Below, piece after piece: positions 22,583-31,696 of a stretch of 64,000 nucleotides of DNA (its first letter is position 1; each line of letters opens with the position of its first letter). The notes beneath the pieces are model-generated. The model made no database searches, was not told where the DNA came from, and saw only the letters and a list, made by a program, of their open reading frames with translations. The translations under genes and the position numbers were made by a program. The stretch covers positions 62,001 through 126,000 of the forward strand of contig NZ_MVBC01000005.1 in assembly GCF_002007105.1 (NCBI RefSeq). The letters are read 5' to 3'. Source of the stretch: Hymenobacter sp. CRA2. GTDB lineage: Bacteria; Bacteroidota; Bacteroidia; Cytophagales; Hymenobacteraceae.

Positions 22583-25520
22583 AGCGGATGCGGTCGGTGA
22601 AGTCCTTACGGCTGTTGGGAAGGCCGTCGGCGTACTGCGAGCCGGCCACCGGCAAATAAAAGCGCAAGAAGTCATTGAACACCGGCAGTACTAAGCCGGC
22701 GTCGTAGAACAGGCGCTGGTCGCGGCCGTTAGGCAGTAGCTGGCGGCGGTCGGTGGCCCCAAAATCGGCAAAAACTGCGAAGGACGTCACCGGAAGGTCA
22801 GCTTCCAGGTTCAGCGTGGTCAGCCAGCGGTTGGTAGCCACGGGCAGGAAGGCTTTAAAGGCGCCGTCACGGTCGTCGGTCTGGTGCACCTGCGCCGTGT
22901 AGGCGTCGGATATCTGCCGGCGGTCAAGGAAGGTCGTTTGGCGGCGGTAATCGGGGCTGCCGCTCAGGCCCATCACGTAGCGGAAGTTGTCGGCCTGCTG
23001 GTTGAAGAACCGGCCGCCAAACAAGCGGGCGCGCACGCCGTGCTTAGCCGAATACAAGTGCGCGTAACGGACGGCCGCTCGTGCCAGTAGGGGAGCTTCG
23101 TAGCTGGTGCCGGCCTTGCGCGGGGTGAAGCTGTTCAGCTCCAGCTCGGCACCGAACTGCCGGATAGCGTCGCCGCCGCGCAGCTCGTAGCGGGCCGTCG
23201 GGATGATGTTGTCGGAAAGGAAGTCATCTGACCGCACGATGGTGTAAGCAAGCTGCACCGTTTGCTGCGGGCCAGCGGGGCGCCGGCGGCGCAGCTCCAG
23301 CATCACGCTGGGTTCCAGCTTGGTGTAGCGCTCAAAACGCGTGGCTAGGAAGCTGGTGGTGACGCGCTGCAGCACGCGGCCGCTGGGCAGGGAGTTGAGG
23401 TTGATCTGTCCGAAGCCTTTCAGGTCGCCGCGGTTGAAGCTGAACATGGGCGCTACCACGTAGCTGATGCGGTTGAGCACCAGCGGGTTGTTGTAGAAGG
23501 CAGCGCCGAGCATAAACTTGTCGTAGGTGTTGGCTCCGAGCACGGGCAGCCAGTTCACGGCCGAACGGTCCCAACGCTCCATGCTCAGCAGCGGCCGCAG
23601 GCGCACCGGTTCCAGCGTGGACAGCGCGCCGCTGAGGCGGCGCCGGTCGTCGCGGCGGTTCAGCTGGGGCGTAAGGTACTGCGGGTCGACAACCACGGCA
23701 GCTACTTCGGGCGTGCGGCGGAAGTTGAGTTGCGTAACGTCCGTATCCTCCGTGTTAGAGTTGGTTTCGGCTTCGCGGCCGCCAAATACTGGCGTCCATT
23801 GCAGTTCCAGCACCTTGCCTTGCGTATCCACGGTAGCCACAGGCACGGCCCAGGGCGAGGTGGATTCGTTGCGCACTAGCACTTTCACCTGCTGATCGGC
23901 CAGCATCAGGTCGCCGATGGTGGCGTTGTAACGCGTGGTCGTGCCCATCATCTGCTGGAAGAACCAGTCCAGCTTCTGGCCGGCGGCTTCTTCAAACGCC
24001 GCCTGAAAATCGGCCGGGCTGGGGTGACGGAATTTCCATCGGTCGAAGTACAGCCGCATACCCTGGTCGAACTTCTCCTGACCAAGGTAGCCAGCGAGGT
24101 AGCGCAGCAAGCCGGCCGTCTTCATGTACACTACTGCTCCGTAGTTGTAGCCCGTGTACCCGGCGGCTGGTACGCCTGCCACCGCCTGGTCGTAGCCGCG
24201 GCTGGCGGGCACCTGCCACTGCAGCTGCGATATGGCCGCAGCTGGCACGCCTTCCAGATCGAACTTGGCGGCCACCTTGGGGCCCGTAGCCACTTTGGCC
24301 AACGGGTCCGATGGCGGCTGCTGAGCCGCTTCGGTCACGCGGCTTTCCAGGTAAGTGTTTACGCCTTCGTCCAGCCACGGGTACTCCCGCTCGTTGGAAG
24401 CCAGAATGCCGTAAAACCAGTTGTGGCCTACTTCGTGGATGATGGCAAATGGGTCAGTCACCGTCACCATGGGGTACTCCATGCCCGAGCCGGCGCTCAG
24501 CGCCCCGTCGACGGCGGTAGCAGCCGAGTACGGGTATTCGCCTACCCAGCGGGAGTAGCCTTGCAGGGCGTAGCGCAGGTCGTTGCGGTGGGCCACCCAG
24601 CCCTTGGCATTGCCGTTGGTGAAGAGCATCCACGCCGTCACCACGCGGCCCGAGCCGGGCAGCGTTACGGTGTCCTTGAGCACGTTGAAGCGCTTGTCGG
24701 CAAACCAGGCGAAGTCGTGCACGCGGTCCTGCACGTAGCGCAGGGTCTTGGTGTTGGGGGCCGAGGCCGGAAACTTATCGTCCTTGCCGAAGCCGTCCGG
24801 ACTGGCCGCCTTCTGCGCCCCGGCGGTGGCCAGCTGATCCAGGCGGGCTTTTTCGTCGGGGTTCTGCAGCTCACCGGTGGCGCCCACCACGTAGTTGTCG
24901 GGCAGCGTGATGCGCACATCGAAGGAGCCGAACTCGGAGTAAAACTCGCCCTGATCAAGGTAGGGGATGGGGTGCCAGCCGCTGCGGTCGTACACCGCCG
25001 GCTTCGGGTACCACTGGCTGATCTGGTAGCTCTGCCCCACGTGGCCCATGCGCGAAAAGGAGTCGGGCAGTTTTACGCGGAAAGGCGTGCTGATGGTGAC
25101 GCGCTGGCCCGGCTGTAGCGGCTGCGGCAGCACCAGCTTGGCTATATCGGGATTCTGCGAGTCGTATTGCAGCTGGGCCGACTGCCCGTCCACTTTGAAG
25201 TCGAGCTGATCGATGTAGCCGCGCTGGCTGGCCTTGGCAAACTCGTACTTGCGCTTGTCCTGCTGCCGCTGCTGGCGGGCAAAGGCGCTGCTGTTGTCTT
25301 TGTAAGCGTTGGGCCAGAGGTGAATCCAGATGAATGGCAGCGCGTCGGGCGAATTGTTGACGTACTGCATTTCCTCGCGACCCGTGAGCAGGTGCTGCTG
25401 GTCGTCGAGGCTCACGTCGATGGAGTAATTGACTTCCTGCTGCCAGTAGGGGCGGTCAGTCTGCGCCGAAGCCGCCAGGGGCAGCACCGCCAGCGCGAGG
25501 CCAGCTAATAGTTTTTGCAT
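22524..25520 (-). CDS. M1 family metallopeptidase (secreted)
   Basis: A 998-residue zinc aminopeptidase-like protein. A signal peptide (MQKLLAGLALAVLPLAASA) is followed by the M1 beta-domain and the catalytic domain with HEVGH at about 362-366 and the downstream Glu ligand in YPWLDEGVNTYLES. The exopeptidase GxMEN signature appears as GSGMEYP. Residues beyond about 620 form a long beta-rich region of unknown fold, with many Arg/Tyr/Leu strands that could be a surface or barrel-like part. The start was placed at the signal peptide; an extension of 43 codons upstream lacks support. Confidence 0.93.
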   Translation of the reverse strand: MQKLLAGLALAVLPLAASAQTDRPYWQQEVNYSIDVSLDDQQHLLTGREEMQYVNNSPDALPFIWIHLWPNAYKDNSSAFARQQRQQDKRKYEFAKASQRGYIDQLDFKVDGQSAQLQYDSQNPDIAKLVLPQPLQPGQRVTISTPFRVKLPDSFSRMGHVGQSYQISQWYPKPAVYDRSGWHPIPYLDQGEFYSEFGSFDVRITLPDNYVVGATGELQNPDEKARLDQLATAGAQKAASPDGFGKDDKFPASAPNTKTLRYVQDRVHDFAWFADKRFNVLKDTVTLPGSGRVVTAWMLFTNGNAKGWVAHRNDLRYALQGYSRWVGEYPYSAATAVDGALSAGSGMEYPMVTVTDPFAIIHEVGHNWFYGILASNEREYPWLDEGVNTYLESRVTEAAQQPPSDPLAKVATGPKVAAKFDLEGVPAAAISQLQWQVPASRGYDQAVAGVPAAGYTGYNYGAVVYMKTAGLLRYLAGYLGQEKFDQGMRLYFDRWKFRHPSPADFQAAFEEAAGQKLDWFFQQMMGTTTRYNATIGDLMLADQQVKVLVRNESTSPWAVPVATVDTQGKVLELQWTPVFGGREAETNSNTEDTDVTQLNFRRTPEVAAVVVDPQYLTPQLNRRDDRRRLSGALSTLEPVRLRPLLSMERWDRSAVNWLPVLGANTYDKFMLGAAFYNNPLVLNRISYVVAPMFSFNRGDLKGFGQINLNSLPSGRVLQRVTTSFLATRFERYTKLEPSVMLELRRRRPAGPQQTVQLAYTIVRSDDFLSDNIIPTARYELRGGDAIRQFGAELELNSFTPRKAGTSYEAPLLARAAVRYAHLYSAKHGVRARLFGGRFFNQQADNFRYVMGLSGSPDYRRQTTFLDRRQISDAYTAQVHQTDDRDGAFKAFLPVATNRWLTTLNLEADLPVTSFAVFADFGATDRRQLLPNGRDQRLFYDAGLVLPVFNDFLRFYLPVAGSQYADGLPNSRKDFTDRIRFVLNLQKANPLRLLDQLLQ

Positions 25521-25674
25521 AGGAAAGTAAGGGGCGAATGCGTGGCGAAAGTACGTGTTCAAGGCCGAAGGCGTTTTCCCGCTCGTGCCCGCGCATAACC
25601 CCGGCTTTCCGGCGCACGTTAGCCTGATGCCGCAGCTTGGAAGATCCACGTTTCACCCTCAACCCGCGTAGCTC

Positions 25675-26085
25675 ATGCAAAAGGACTCGAATCACCAAGT
25701 ACACCTCGACGCCACGGCCAACTTCCTCAGCGGTGATTTGCAGGAAGGTGCCGCCCGCGCCAGCCTCGACAACCGCCTGCAGAACTGGATTGAAGACCTG
25801 AAAGTGGCGCACAACCCCGAGCTGCACGACCTCATCACCGATTTGCAGGCCCTGAAGGCGCACTTCGGCGGCGGGGCCATCGACCACAAGCTGGTGGGCC
25901 AGCTGCTGCACCGCCTCGGCGTCAATACCCAGAAAGCGGCCCACTTCGCTCAGGAGAGTGGCATTCAGTCGCGCATTGAGAACCTTGGCCAAGCGCTGCT
26001 GGAGGCAGCCAAGCAAGTAGCGGGCGGCCGTACTTCCGCCGAAGATGACCTGCGGCAGGATTCTGCAAACCGCAAAAACGCCTGA
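25675..26085 (+). CDS. conserved hypothetical protein, helical
   Basis: A 136-residue soluble, mostly helical protein (RLQNWIEDLKVAHNPELHDL, KLVGQLLHRLGVNTQKAAHF, RIENLGQALLEAAKQV). No signal peptide, membrane segment or known motif. Codon use matches its neighbours, and the N-terminal helices are regular, so it is probably real. It is divergent from the M1 gene and convergent with the ribosomal operon. Confidence 0.72.
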   Translation: MQKDSNHQVHLDATANFLSGDLQEGAARASLDNRLQNWIEDLKVAHNPELHDLITDLQALKAHFGGGAIDHKLVGQLLHRLGVNTQKAAHFAQESGIQSRIENLGQALLEAAKQVAGGRTSAEDDLRQDSANRKNA

Positions 26086-26151
26086 ACCCAATAGCTCGTT
26101 GCGTAGCACTTCGAGCCGCGCCTGAGGAGTTGCTCCGCTTGAATTGCGCAT

Positions 26152-26191
26152 AAAAAACCGGGCCTCCACCGCAAGGGTAGAGGCCCGGTTT
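26152..26191 (-). terminator. terminator of the ribosomal-protein operon
   Basis: A stem AACCGGGCCTC / GAGGCCCGGTT (26156-26166 with 26180-26190), extended by weaker pairs inside, with a run of T on the minus strand (six A at 26152-26157 on the plus strand). It lies 21 bp after the rplS stop codon. Confidence 0.85.
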
Positions 26192-26211
26192 GAGCTTGGA
26201 GACAGGGTGCC

Positions 26212-26568
26212 TTAGGCGCGCTTCTCTTTGATACGAGCAGCTTTGCCCGAGAGGCCGCGCAGGTAGAACAGGCGGGCGCGACGCACTTTACCGCGGCGGA
26301 TCAGCTCGATCTTGTCGATGTTCGGCGAGATGATCGGGAAGATACGCTCGGTGCCGATCTGGTTCGACACTTTGCGCACGGTGAAGGTTTCACCGTTGGT
26401 GCCCGAGTTCCGGCGCTGGATAACCACGCCCTGGAACTGCTGAACGCGCTCCTTGTTGCCTTCGCGGATCTTAACGTGCACGTTTACGGTGTCACCGGCA
26501 GCGAATTCCGGGAAGCTGGCGCGGCGCTCTTTGGCTTCCTGGTTGATGAGGTCGAGAAGTTGGCTCAT
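26212..26568 (-). CDS. rplS: 50S ribosomal protein L19
   Basis: An 118-residue L19 at the 30S-50S interface. The conserved [35 protein letters not shown] and [20 protein letters not shown] segments are all present. The ATG at 26568 ([12 protein letters not shown]) gives the normal N-terminus; a 21-codon extension upstream is not family-like. It is the last gene of the rpsP-rimM-trmD-rplS operon, separated from trmD by 92 bp. Confidence 0.97.
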   Translation of the reverse strand: MSQLLDLINQEAKERRASFPEFAAGDTVNVHVKIREGNKERVQQFQGVVIQRRNSGTNGETFTVRKVSNQIGTERIFPIISPNIDKIELIRRGKVRRARLFYLRGLSGKAARIKEKRA

Positions 26569-26660
26569 GACAGCAAAAAAATCTAAAAAAGGCGGCGCCG
26601 CCGCCCAAGTGGTTTCAGTAAGGAGGCGCAAATATAGTGAGTTTCGCCCGGGCTACAACA

Positions 26661-27398
26661 CTAAGCGTTAGGTTTTTTCCGGCGGCGCGGCTTGCGCGGC
26701 TCTTCAAAGGCTTCCGCGGGCATATCAGCCAGCAAATCGGGGCGACGCTGCTGGGTGCGGGCCAGGGCCTGCTCGTGGCGCCAGTCCTCTACTTTGGGCG
26801 TGTCGCCCGACATGAGGATGGCTGGCACCTCGCGGCCGCGCCACTCCGCCGGGCGGGTGTACACCGGTGGCGCCAGCAGATTGTCTTGAAACGAGTCACT
26901 GAGGGCGGATTCCTCATTGCCGAGCACGCCCGGCAGCAGGCGCACCACGGCGTCGACTACTACGGCCGCGCCTAGCTCACCGCCGCTGAGCACGAAGTCG
27001 CCCACGCTGATTTCCTCCGTCACGTACTCCTCGCGGATGCGCTCATCCACGCCCTTGTAGTGGCCGCAGAGCAGAATCACGTTCTGCAGCAGCGAGAGGC
27101 GGTTGGCGGCCGCCTGCCGGAACGTGGGCCCGTCGGGCGTGAGGTAGATGATGGCGTCGTACGCGCGTTCGGCCCGCAGCCCGTCGATGCAGGCGGCAAT
27201 GGGCTCGGGACGCAGCACCATGCCGGCCCCGCCGCCAAAGGCGTAGTCGTCGATCTGCCCGTGCTTGTTGATGGCGAACTGGCGCAAATCGTGCAGGTGA
27301 ATTTCCGCCAGGCCTTTTTCCTGGGCCCGCTTCACGATGGAATGGGCAAAGGGGCTGGTCAGCAATTCCGGCTGGCAAGTGATGATGTCGAAGCGCAT
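26661..27398 (-). CDS. trmD: tRNA (guanine(37)-N1)-methyltransferase
   Basis: A 245-residue SPOUT methyltransferase that makes m1G37 in tRNAs reading CNN codons and so prevents frameshifting. The trefoil-knot SAM site is visible: [14 protein letters not shown] and [24 protein letters not shown], plus the N-terminal [13 protein letters not shown] and [19 protein letters not shown]. The last 30 residues are basic ([12 protein letters not shown]). It follows rimM by 45 bp. Confidence 0.97.
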   Translation of the reverse strand: MRFDIITCQPELLTSPFAHSIVKRAQEKGLAEIHLHDLRQFAINKHGQIDDYAFGGGAGMVLRPEPIAACIDGLRAERAYDAIIYLTPDGPTFRQAAANRLSLLQNVILLCGHYKGVDERIREEYVTEEISVGDFVLSGGELGAAVVVDAVVRLLPGVLGNEESALSDSFQDNLLAPPVYTRPAEWRGREVPAILMSGDTPKVEDWRHEQALARTQQRRPDLLADMPAEAFEEPRKPRRRKKPNA

Positions 27399-27443
27399 GA
27401 CGCGGGTGCAGCAGCAGGGGTGAGGCTTGGAAACAGCAGACGG

Positions 27444-28040
27444 TTACTGAGCGGCTTTTTCGTCTTCCGACGGTTCCGCTTCGTCCTCGTCATCCGGCGC
27501 GCCGGGGTTGAGGTAGATGTCGAGCAGGCCTTCGGGAAGGGTGACGTGCAGCTCCTTGGTGTCCTCGTCGGCGTGCTGAATCAGCTCGTCGACTACCGGA
27601 ATCAGCACTTCCTGCTCCTGGTAGCGCATGGCCAGCAGTACCTGCTCCGGTAGTTCGTAAAACGACTCCACGGTGCCCAGCCGGCCTAGGTTCGCGTCGA
27701 CCACGGTATAGCCCACCACCTCGTGGAAGTAGAACTGGTCTTCTTCCAGCTCGGGCAGGTCGGCCAGCGGGCGGTACAGCTTCAGCCCGCGGAACAGCTC
27801 CGCGTCCTCGATGCGGTCCACGGTTTTGAGCTTGAGCAGTACGCGGGTGCCGGCCTGCGGCGTGAGGCGCTCCACGGCGAAGGGGTGCAGCTTGCCCGAG
27901 CCGGCCGGGCGCTCCACGAATACTTCGGCCACTTTGCGGTAGTCCTCCACGCTGTCCACGTCCAGCTCGGCCACCAGTTGCCCGCGCAGGCCGTGGGTTT
28001 TTACCACATAGCCCAGCTCGTAGCTTTCGTCAAGGTTCAT
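27444..28040 (-). CDS. rimM: ribosome maturation factor RimM
   Basis: A 198-residue 30S assembly factor that binds uS19. The N-terminal barrel (ELGYVVKTHGLRGQLVAELD) and the C-terminal PRC-barrel (YFHEVVGYTVVDANLGRLGT) are both recognisable. An acidic tail (DDEDEAEPSEDEKAA) ends the protein. A palindromic repeat of about 100 bp separates it from rpsP upstream. Confidence 0.95.
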   Translation of the reverse strand: MNLDESYELGYVVKTHGLRGQLVAELDVDSVEDYRKVAEVFVERPAGSGKLHPFAVERLTPQAGTRVLLKLKTVDRIEDAELFRGLKLYRPLADLPELEEDQFYFHEVVGYTVVDANLGRLGTVESFYELPEQVLLAMRYQEQEVLIPVVDELIQHADEDTKELHVTLPEGLLDIYLNPGAPDDEDEAEPSEDEKAAQ

Positions 28041-28075
28041 GGGAGTTGATGAGTTGTTGAGTTTGGGAGTTAAAA

Positions 28076-28155
28076 AGTTTAGGAGTTATTGAGTTTAAGA
28101 GTTGAAGCCTCCAGGTGGAAACTCCAAAACTCTCAAACTCAATAACTCCTAAACT
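28076..28155. repeat. long imperfect palindrome between rpsP and rimM
   Basis: Perfect 21-bp arms (28076-28096 and 28135-28155), rich in GAGTTT and CTAAACTC words, extended inward by six more pairs after one mismatch. It sits inside the operon and has related GAGTT words in front (28041-28070). It could form a strong hairpin in the mRNA. Confidence 0.8.
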
Positions 28156-28175
28156 CAAAAACTTCCTAAACTGAA

Positions 28176-28715
28176 TTAGGCGTTTTCCTCGGTGCTTTCG
28201 GCCGGAGCTTCGGCAGCCTCGGGAGCTTCAGCAGCCGGAGCGTTGGCAGCGGCAGCAGCGGCTTGCTTCTGACGCAGTGCTTCAGCGCGAGCCTCGCGCA
28301 CCTTGGTTTCGGCGGCCAGCTGCTGCTTGCGCGCTTCGTCCTTGGCGGCGCCCACGTCGGTGCGCTTGCCTTCAATCTTGGCGTTCTTCTCGTCCAGCCA
28401 CGTGGTGTAGCGCTGATCAGCTACGTCCTGCGTGATGGCGCCTTTGATAACGCCGAGCTGCAGGTGTTTGCGGAACAGTACACCGCGGTACGACAGCATG
28501 GCGCGCACGGTGTCGGTGGGCTGGGCGCCCTTCATCAGCCAATCGAAAGCCTTGTCGGCGTCGAAGTTGATGCTGGCCGGGTTGGTGAGCGGGTTGTAGG
28601 TACCGATCTTCTCGATAAAGCGGCCGTCGCGCGGGCTGCGCGAGTCAGCTACTACGATGTCGTACATAGCGGCCTTTTTGCGGCCGCGGCGGGCGAGGCG
28701 GATTTTAACTGCCAT
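28176..28715 (-). CDS. rpsP: 30S ribosomal protein S16 with C-terminal extension
   Basis: S16 of the small subunit: [39 protein letters not shown] and [21 protein letters not shown]. The body of about 85 residues is followed by about 95 residues rich in Lys/Glu and then Ala/Glu/Pro ([17 protein letters not shown]), a low-complexity tail common in Bacteroidota S16. A TACCTTTG -7 element at 28773-28780 (minus strand) lies 58 nt upstream. It starts the rpsP-rimM-trmD-rplS operon. Confidence 0.97.
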   Translation of the reverse strand: MAVKIRLARRGRKKAAMYDIVVADSRSPRDGRFIEKIGTYNPLTNPASINFDADKAFDWLMKGAQPTDTVRAMLSYRGVLFRKHLQLGVIKGAITQDVADQRYTTWLDEKNAKIEGKRTDVGAAKDEARKQQLAAETKVREARAEALRQKQAAAAAANAPAAEAPEAAEAPAESTEENA

Positions 28716-29128
28716 AAACCGTGTCGGTTAGGTGACGCAACTCGTGCGTCGGATGAAAAAATATTTGGGCTGCAAAGGTAGGTATTTTCAGCGCATCAGC
28801 TACCTGCGGTGCAAAATTATAACGCTTATGGTAGCCGCTTGATGGCCCCGTTGCCCAGCCCCCATGGCTAAGCAGACTTAGGCCAAGGGCCAAATACCGT
28901 TAGGGAAACGCAAAACTGCCCTTTTGCCCGAGTCGCTAGCAGGTGTGGTGGGCTACCGCCATTTGTCAAACAAAGGCTATAAACAGGCCTGTAGCTAGAT
29001 GGCAGGTTATGAAGCGAATGGGGCGGCAAAAGTATATCAAAAGTTTAACCTTAACATCACAATATTCACTTGCTTGTATTGAAGTTTAACCCTTCTTTTC
29101 AGGCATTATTTCACTTAATCATCTTTTC
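28716..29128. other. 413-bp divergent intergenic region
   Basis: The spacer between rpsP (-) and the secreted protease gene (+). It holds the rpsP -7 box (28773-28780 on the minus strand) and, from about 28960, an AT-rich stretch before the protease that must contain its promoter; no exact TTG/TAnnTTTG pair could be fixed. No gene or RNA was seen. Confidence 0.45.
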
Positions 29129-30685
29129 ATGAAAAAAACATTATTACTCGCATTGTCATGTTGGCTGCTATGGCAAGGGCCAGCAAAAGCTCAACAAATC
29201 AGCCCGGTATGCGCCACGCCGAATGCGCAACCCCACGCGGCAGGCACTGCTGCCCGCATCGCGCCGGGGGGAGGTGACCCGCCCCTGCCCGCGCCTTGGT
29301 GTACCGACCGAAGGAACATTAAGGTCAATGTGCATTACATCCTGCGTTACGACGGCACGGGTAACTTCAACGAGTTCAACGACGGCACTAATGAGTTTGT
29401 CCCCGTAGGGCAAACCAGCGCCCCGCAATTGCCCACCAACCCGCAAGCCAACGGTTACGAATTTGCAAAAGGCATCGTGTGGGCTGCCAACGTGCAGCTC
29501 GACAGCCACCCGCAGATGACCAGCCCCGCGGGCAACACCATTGCCAATCCGCACTCCAAGCTCAACTTCGTGCTGCGGGGCGTGTACTTCCACCGCCGTT
29601 CCGACCTCTACAACTACACCAACACCAACCACAGCAGCACGGGCAACGGCATTGCCAGCCCTGACCAGTTTGATCAGTTAGGCAGAAACAAGGCCGACGA
29701 AATCAACGTGTTGGTGCTCGGCCAGGACGATAACCCGAACTACGAATACCTAGGCGGAATTGCCCGCGGCTTTGGGTACGCCAACGCGCAGAACTGGGTG
29801 AAACTGCTTAACGTGTGGCGTATTCATTGGAGCTGCCGCCTGAGCAACAACCCGCTAGCCAGCTGGGCGACCGGGCAGGTACTTACCCACGAAGTAGGGC
29901 ACTTACTTTCCTTGCAGCACCCGTTTCAGGGCGACAACTGCGCCGACACTGACGGTATCTGCGGCAACAACATGATGGACTACTGCGGTGGGGGATACGC
30001 GCTGACGCCCTGCCAGATCAGCACCATGCAGCAGCAACTCAACATGTACTGGAACAACTACATCGGCAGCTGCGGGTGTATCGTGCCGCATGCGTCTATG
30101 GAAGTGCCTGAGTGCACGGCCGGCAATACAACGGATATCTGGTTGGAGGGCCGGGGTAGCTTTGCCGAAGATGCGCATACGGTAGACATAGTCGAGATTG
30201 ACGGCTACGGCGCCCCGGTGCCCGGCACCCAGGCAAGCTACTCTTACTTCAGCCCTGCGAGCCGCCTGAACCTGGCAACGATTTACACCTTCGCACCCAA
30301 CAAGCGCTACGACGTGCGGCTAACGGTCAGCTCGGGGTGCGGTTCGAACGCCGTGACCAAGACGATTTCCACCGGGGTACGTTGTGCGCCCGTCGAGTAC
30401 CTCGCGCGTAGCAGTGCGGCGGGCAACGCCCCCGGCAAAGCGGCGTTGGCCGAGCTAAGCGTGTTCCCGAACCCGGCACGGGGTACGGCCGAAGTGCTCT
30501 GGCAAGGTGGCGAAGGCAAAACAGTGCCGGTACAGCTGCTCGACGCCACTGGCCGCGTAGTTTGGAAAGGTCAGCTGACGGGCGCGCAAACCCGGATTCC
30601 GCTGACTGGCATCAAAGCCGGAGTGTATTCGCTGGAGGTGCAGGCTGCCACCGGTATGGTGCACCGACGCCTGCTGGTAGAATAG
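29129..30685 (+). CDS. M43-like zinc metalloprotease with T9SS sorting domain
   Basis: A 518-residue secreted metzincin. A Sec signal peptide (MKKTLLLALSCWLLWQGPAKA) precedes the catalytic domain with HEVGHLLSLQH, three His ligands and the catalytic Glu. Downstream, NCADTDGICGNNMMDYC gives the Met-turn and disulfides typical of the M43 pappalysin/cytophagalysin group. A PKD-like or Ig-like region follows, then a type IX secretion C-terminal domain (LSVFPNPARGTAEVLW... KAGVYSLEVQ...RRLLVE), so it should be exported through the outer membrane and attached to the surface or released. It converges with the desaturase at a 27-bp terminator. Confidence 0.88.
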   Translation: MKKTLLLALSCWLLWQGPAKAQQISPVCATPNAQPHAAGTAARIAPGGGDPPLPAPWCTDRRNIKVNVHYILRYDGTGNFNEFNDGTNEFVPVGQTSAPQLPTNPQANGYEFAKGIVWAANVQLDSHPQMTSPAGNTIANPHSKLNFVLRGVYFHRRSDLYNYTNTNHSSTGNGIASPDQFDQLGRNKADEINVLVLGQDDNPNYEYLGGIARGFGYANAQNWVKLLNVWRIHWSCRLSNNPLASWATGQVLTHEVGHLLSLQHPFQGDNCADTDGICGNNMMDYCGGGYALTPCQISTMQQQLNMYWNNYIGSCGCIVPHASMEVPECTAGNTTDIWLEGRGSFAEDAHTVDIVEIDGYGAPVPGTQASYSYFSPASRLNLATIYTFAPNKRYDVRLTVSSGCGSNAVTKTISTGVRCAPVEYLARSSAAGNAPGKAALAELSVFPNPARGTAEVLWQGGEGKTVPVQLLDATGRVVWKGQLTGAQTRIPLTGIKAGVYSLEVQAATGMVHRRLLVE

Positions 30686-30691
30686 TCGGTG

Positions 30692-30748
30692 CTGCCCCAA
30701 CAAAAAGCCCGCGACTTCACCGAAGTCGCGGGCTTTTTGTTGGGGCAG
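30692..30748. terminator. bidirectional terminator, 27-bp perfect stem
   Basis: Perfect 27-bp arms (30692-30718 and 30722-30748) around a 3-nt loop. AAAAAG on the left and CTTTTT on the right let it work for the protease (+) and the desaturase (-), which converge here. Confidence 0.93.
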
Positions 30749-30755
30749 TTTAGGC

Positions 30756-31523
30756 CTAGGCCGCCATGCGCTCCGGCTCCTGGGCCGAGGCCTGCTTTTT
30801 CAGGCGGATGATGCCGAACTTATCCAGCGTCCAGATGACGGGGTAGGTCGGGTCCAGTTCCCACCACTTCACACCAAAGTTGACGCGCATGGGCAGCTTG
30901 TGGTGGTTGTTCTGAAACAGCTCACCGCCGGTAAGGAAGTCAAAGAACAGCGAGTTGCGCGACTTGTCGTTGTTGTCGAAGTTCTGGTAGCCGTACTTGT
31001 GGCCGCTCCAGTTTACGATGGCGCCGTGGACCGGGCCCATCAGGAAGTGGAAGGGCAGCAGCAGGTACAGGTACCACATGCTGGCCGGCACGAAGGCCAC
31101 GTAAAACAGTACGTAGGCTGTGCCCCAGCCCACGCGCGACACCCAATGGTCGCCGATACGCTCCAGGGCGCTCCAGGTGGGGTAGTCGCCCTCGAAGCGC
31201 TTGGCCAGCTCGTACTCGTCGTTGAGGACCGAGTTGTAGATGTTTTTCGTCTTCCACATCATCGTGAAGGCATTCGACGAGAAGTGGGGGGAGTGCGGGT
31301 CCTTCTCTGTGTCGGAGTAGGCGTGGTGCATGCGGTGCAGCAGCGCGTAAGCCCGCGGCGAGAGGTACGACGAGCCTTGCGCCAGGTAGGTCAGCAGGAA
31401 GAAGAACCGCTCCCAGAAACGGTTCATGGTGTACATCTTGTGGGCCGCGTAACGGTGCAGGTAAAACGTCTGCACGAAGAGCGACAGGTACCAGTGCCCG
31501 ACGAAAAACAGCAGGATCGGCAT
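30756..31523 (-). CDS. acyl-CoA/fatty acid desaturase
   Basis: A 255-residue membrane diiron desaturase. Three His boxes are visible: HRYAAH (23-28), HRMHH (63-67) and QNNHHKLP near the C-terminus; hydrophobic helices lie at 1-20, 38-55 and about 130-165. It puts a double bond in fatty acyl chains and adjusts membrane fluidity. The ATG at 31523 (MPILLFFVGHW) was chosen because a perfect promoter (31598-31627) ends at 31598, so the GTG at 31598 lies inside the -7 box and cannot be used. Confidence 0.9.
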   Translation of the reverse strand: MPILLFFVGHWYLSLFVQTFYLHRYAAHKMYTMNRFWERFFFLLTYLAQGSSYLSPRAYALLHRMHHAYSDTEKDPHSPHFSSNAFTMMWKTKNIYNSVLNDEYELAKRFEGDYPTWSALERIGDHWVSRVGWGTAYVLFYVAFVPASMWYLYLLLPFHFLMGPVHGAIVNWSGHKYGYQNFDNNDKSRNSLFFDFLTGGELFQNNHHKLPMRVNFGVKWWELDPTYPVIWTLDKFGIIRLKKQASAQEPERMAA

Positions 31524-31597
31524 GAAGCGGTGTGGAAAAAATGTGGTAAAGCCTTGACGCCTAAACGCGTCAAAGGCCGTTTGGTTCAAGCGAAGCA

Positions 31598-31627
31598 CAA
31601 ACGTAGTGCACCGGCAAAGTTCGGCAA
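31598..31627 (-). promoter_or_regulatory. Bacteroidota-type promoter of the desaturase
   Basis: On the minus strand: TTG (31627-31625), 19 nt, then TACGTTTG (31605-31598), a full consensus match. It fixes the desaturase start downstream, at 31523. Confidence 0.75.
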
Positions 31628-31696
31628 AATGACTTTTGTCAGTGCCGCTTAAAGCGCAACGCGGCGCATATCGTTCACCGGCGGGCGTTTGTTGAG

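Noticed and set aside
31524-31598. Upstream start for the desaturase (GTG 31598)
   Set aside because: It lies inside the -7 element of a perfect promoter, so it cannot be in the mRNA.
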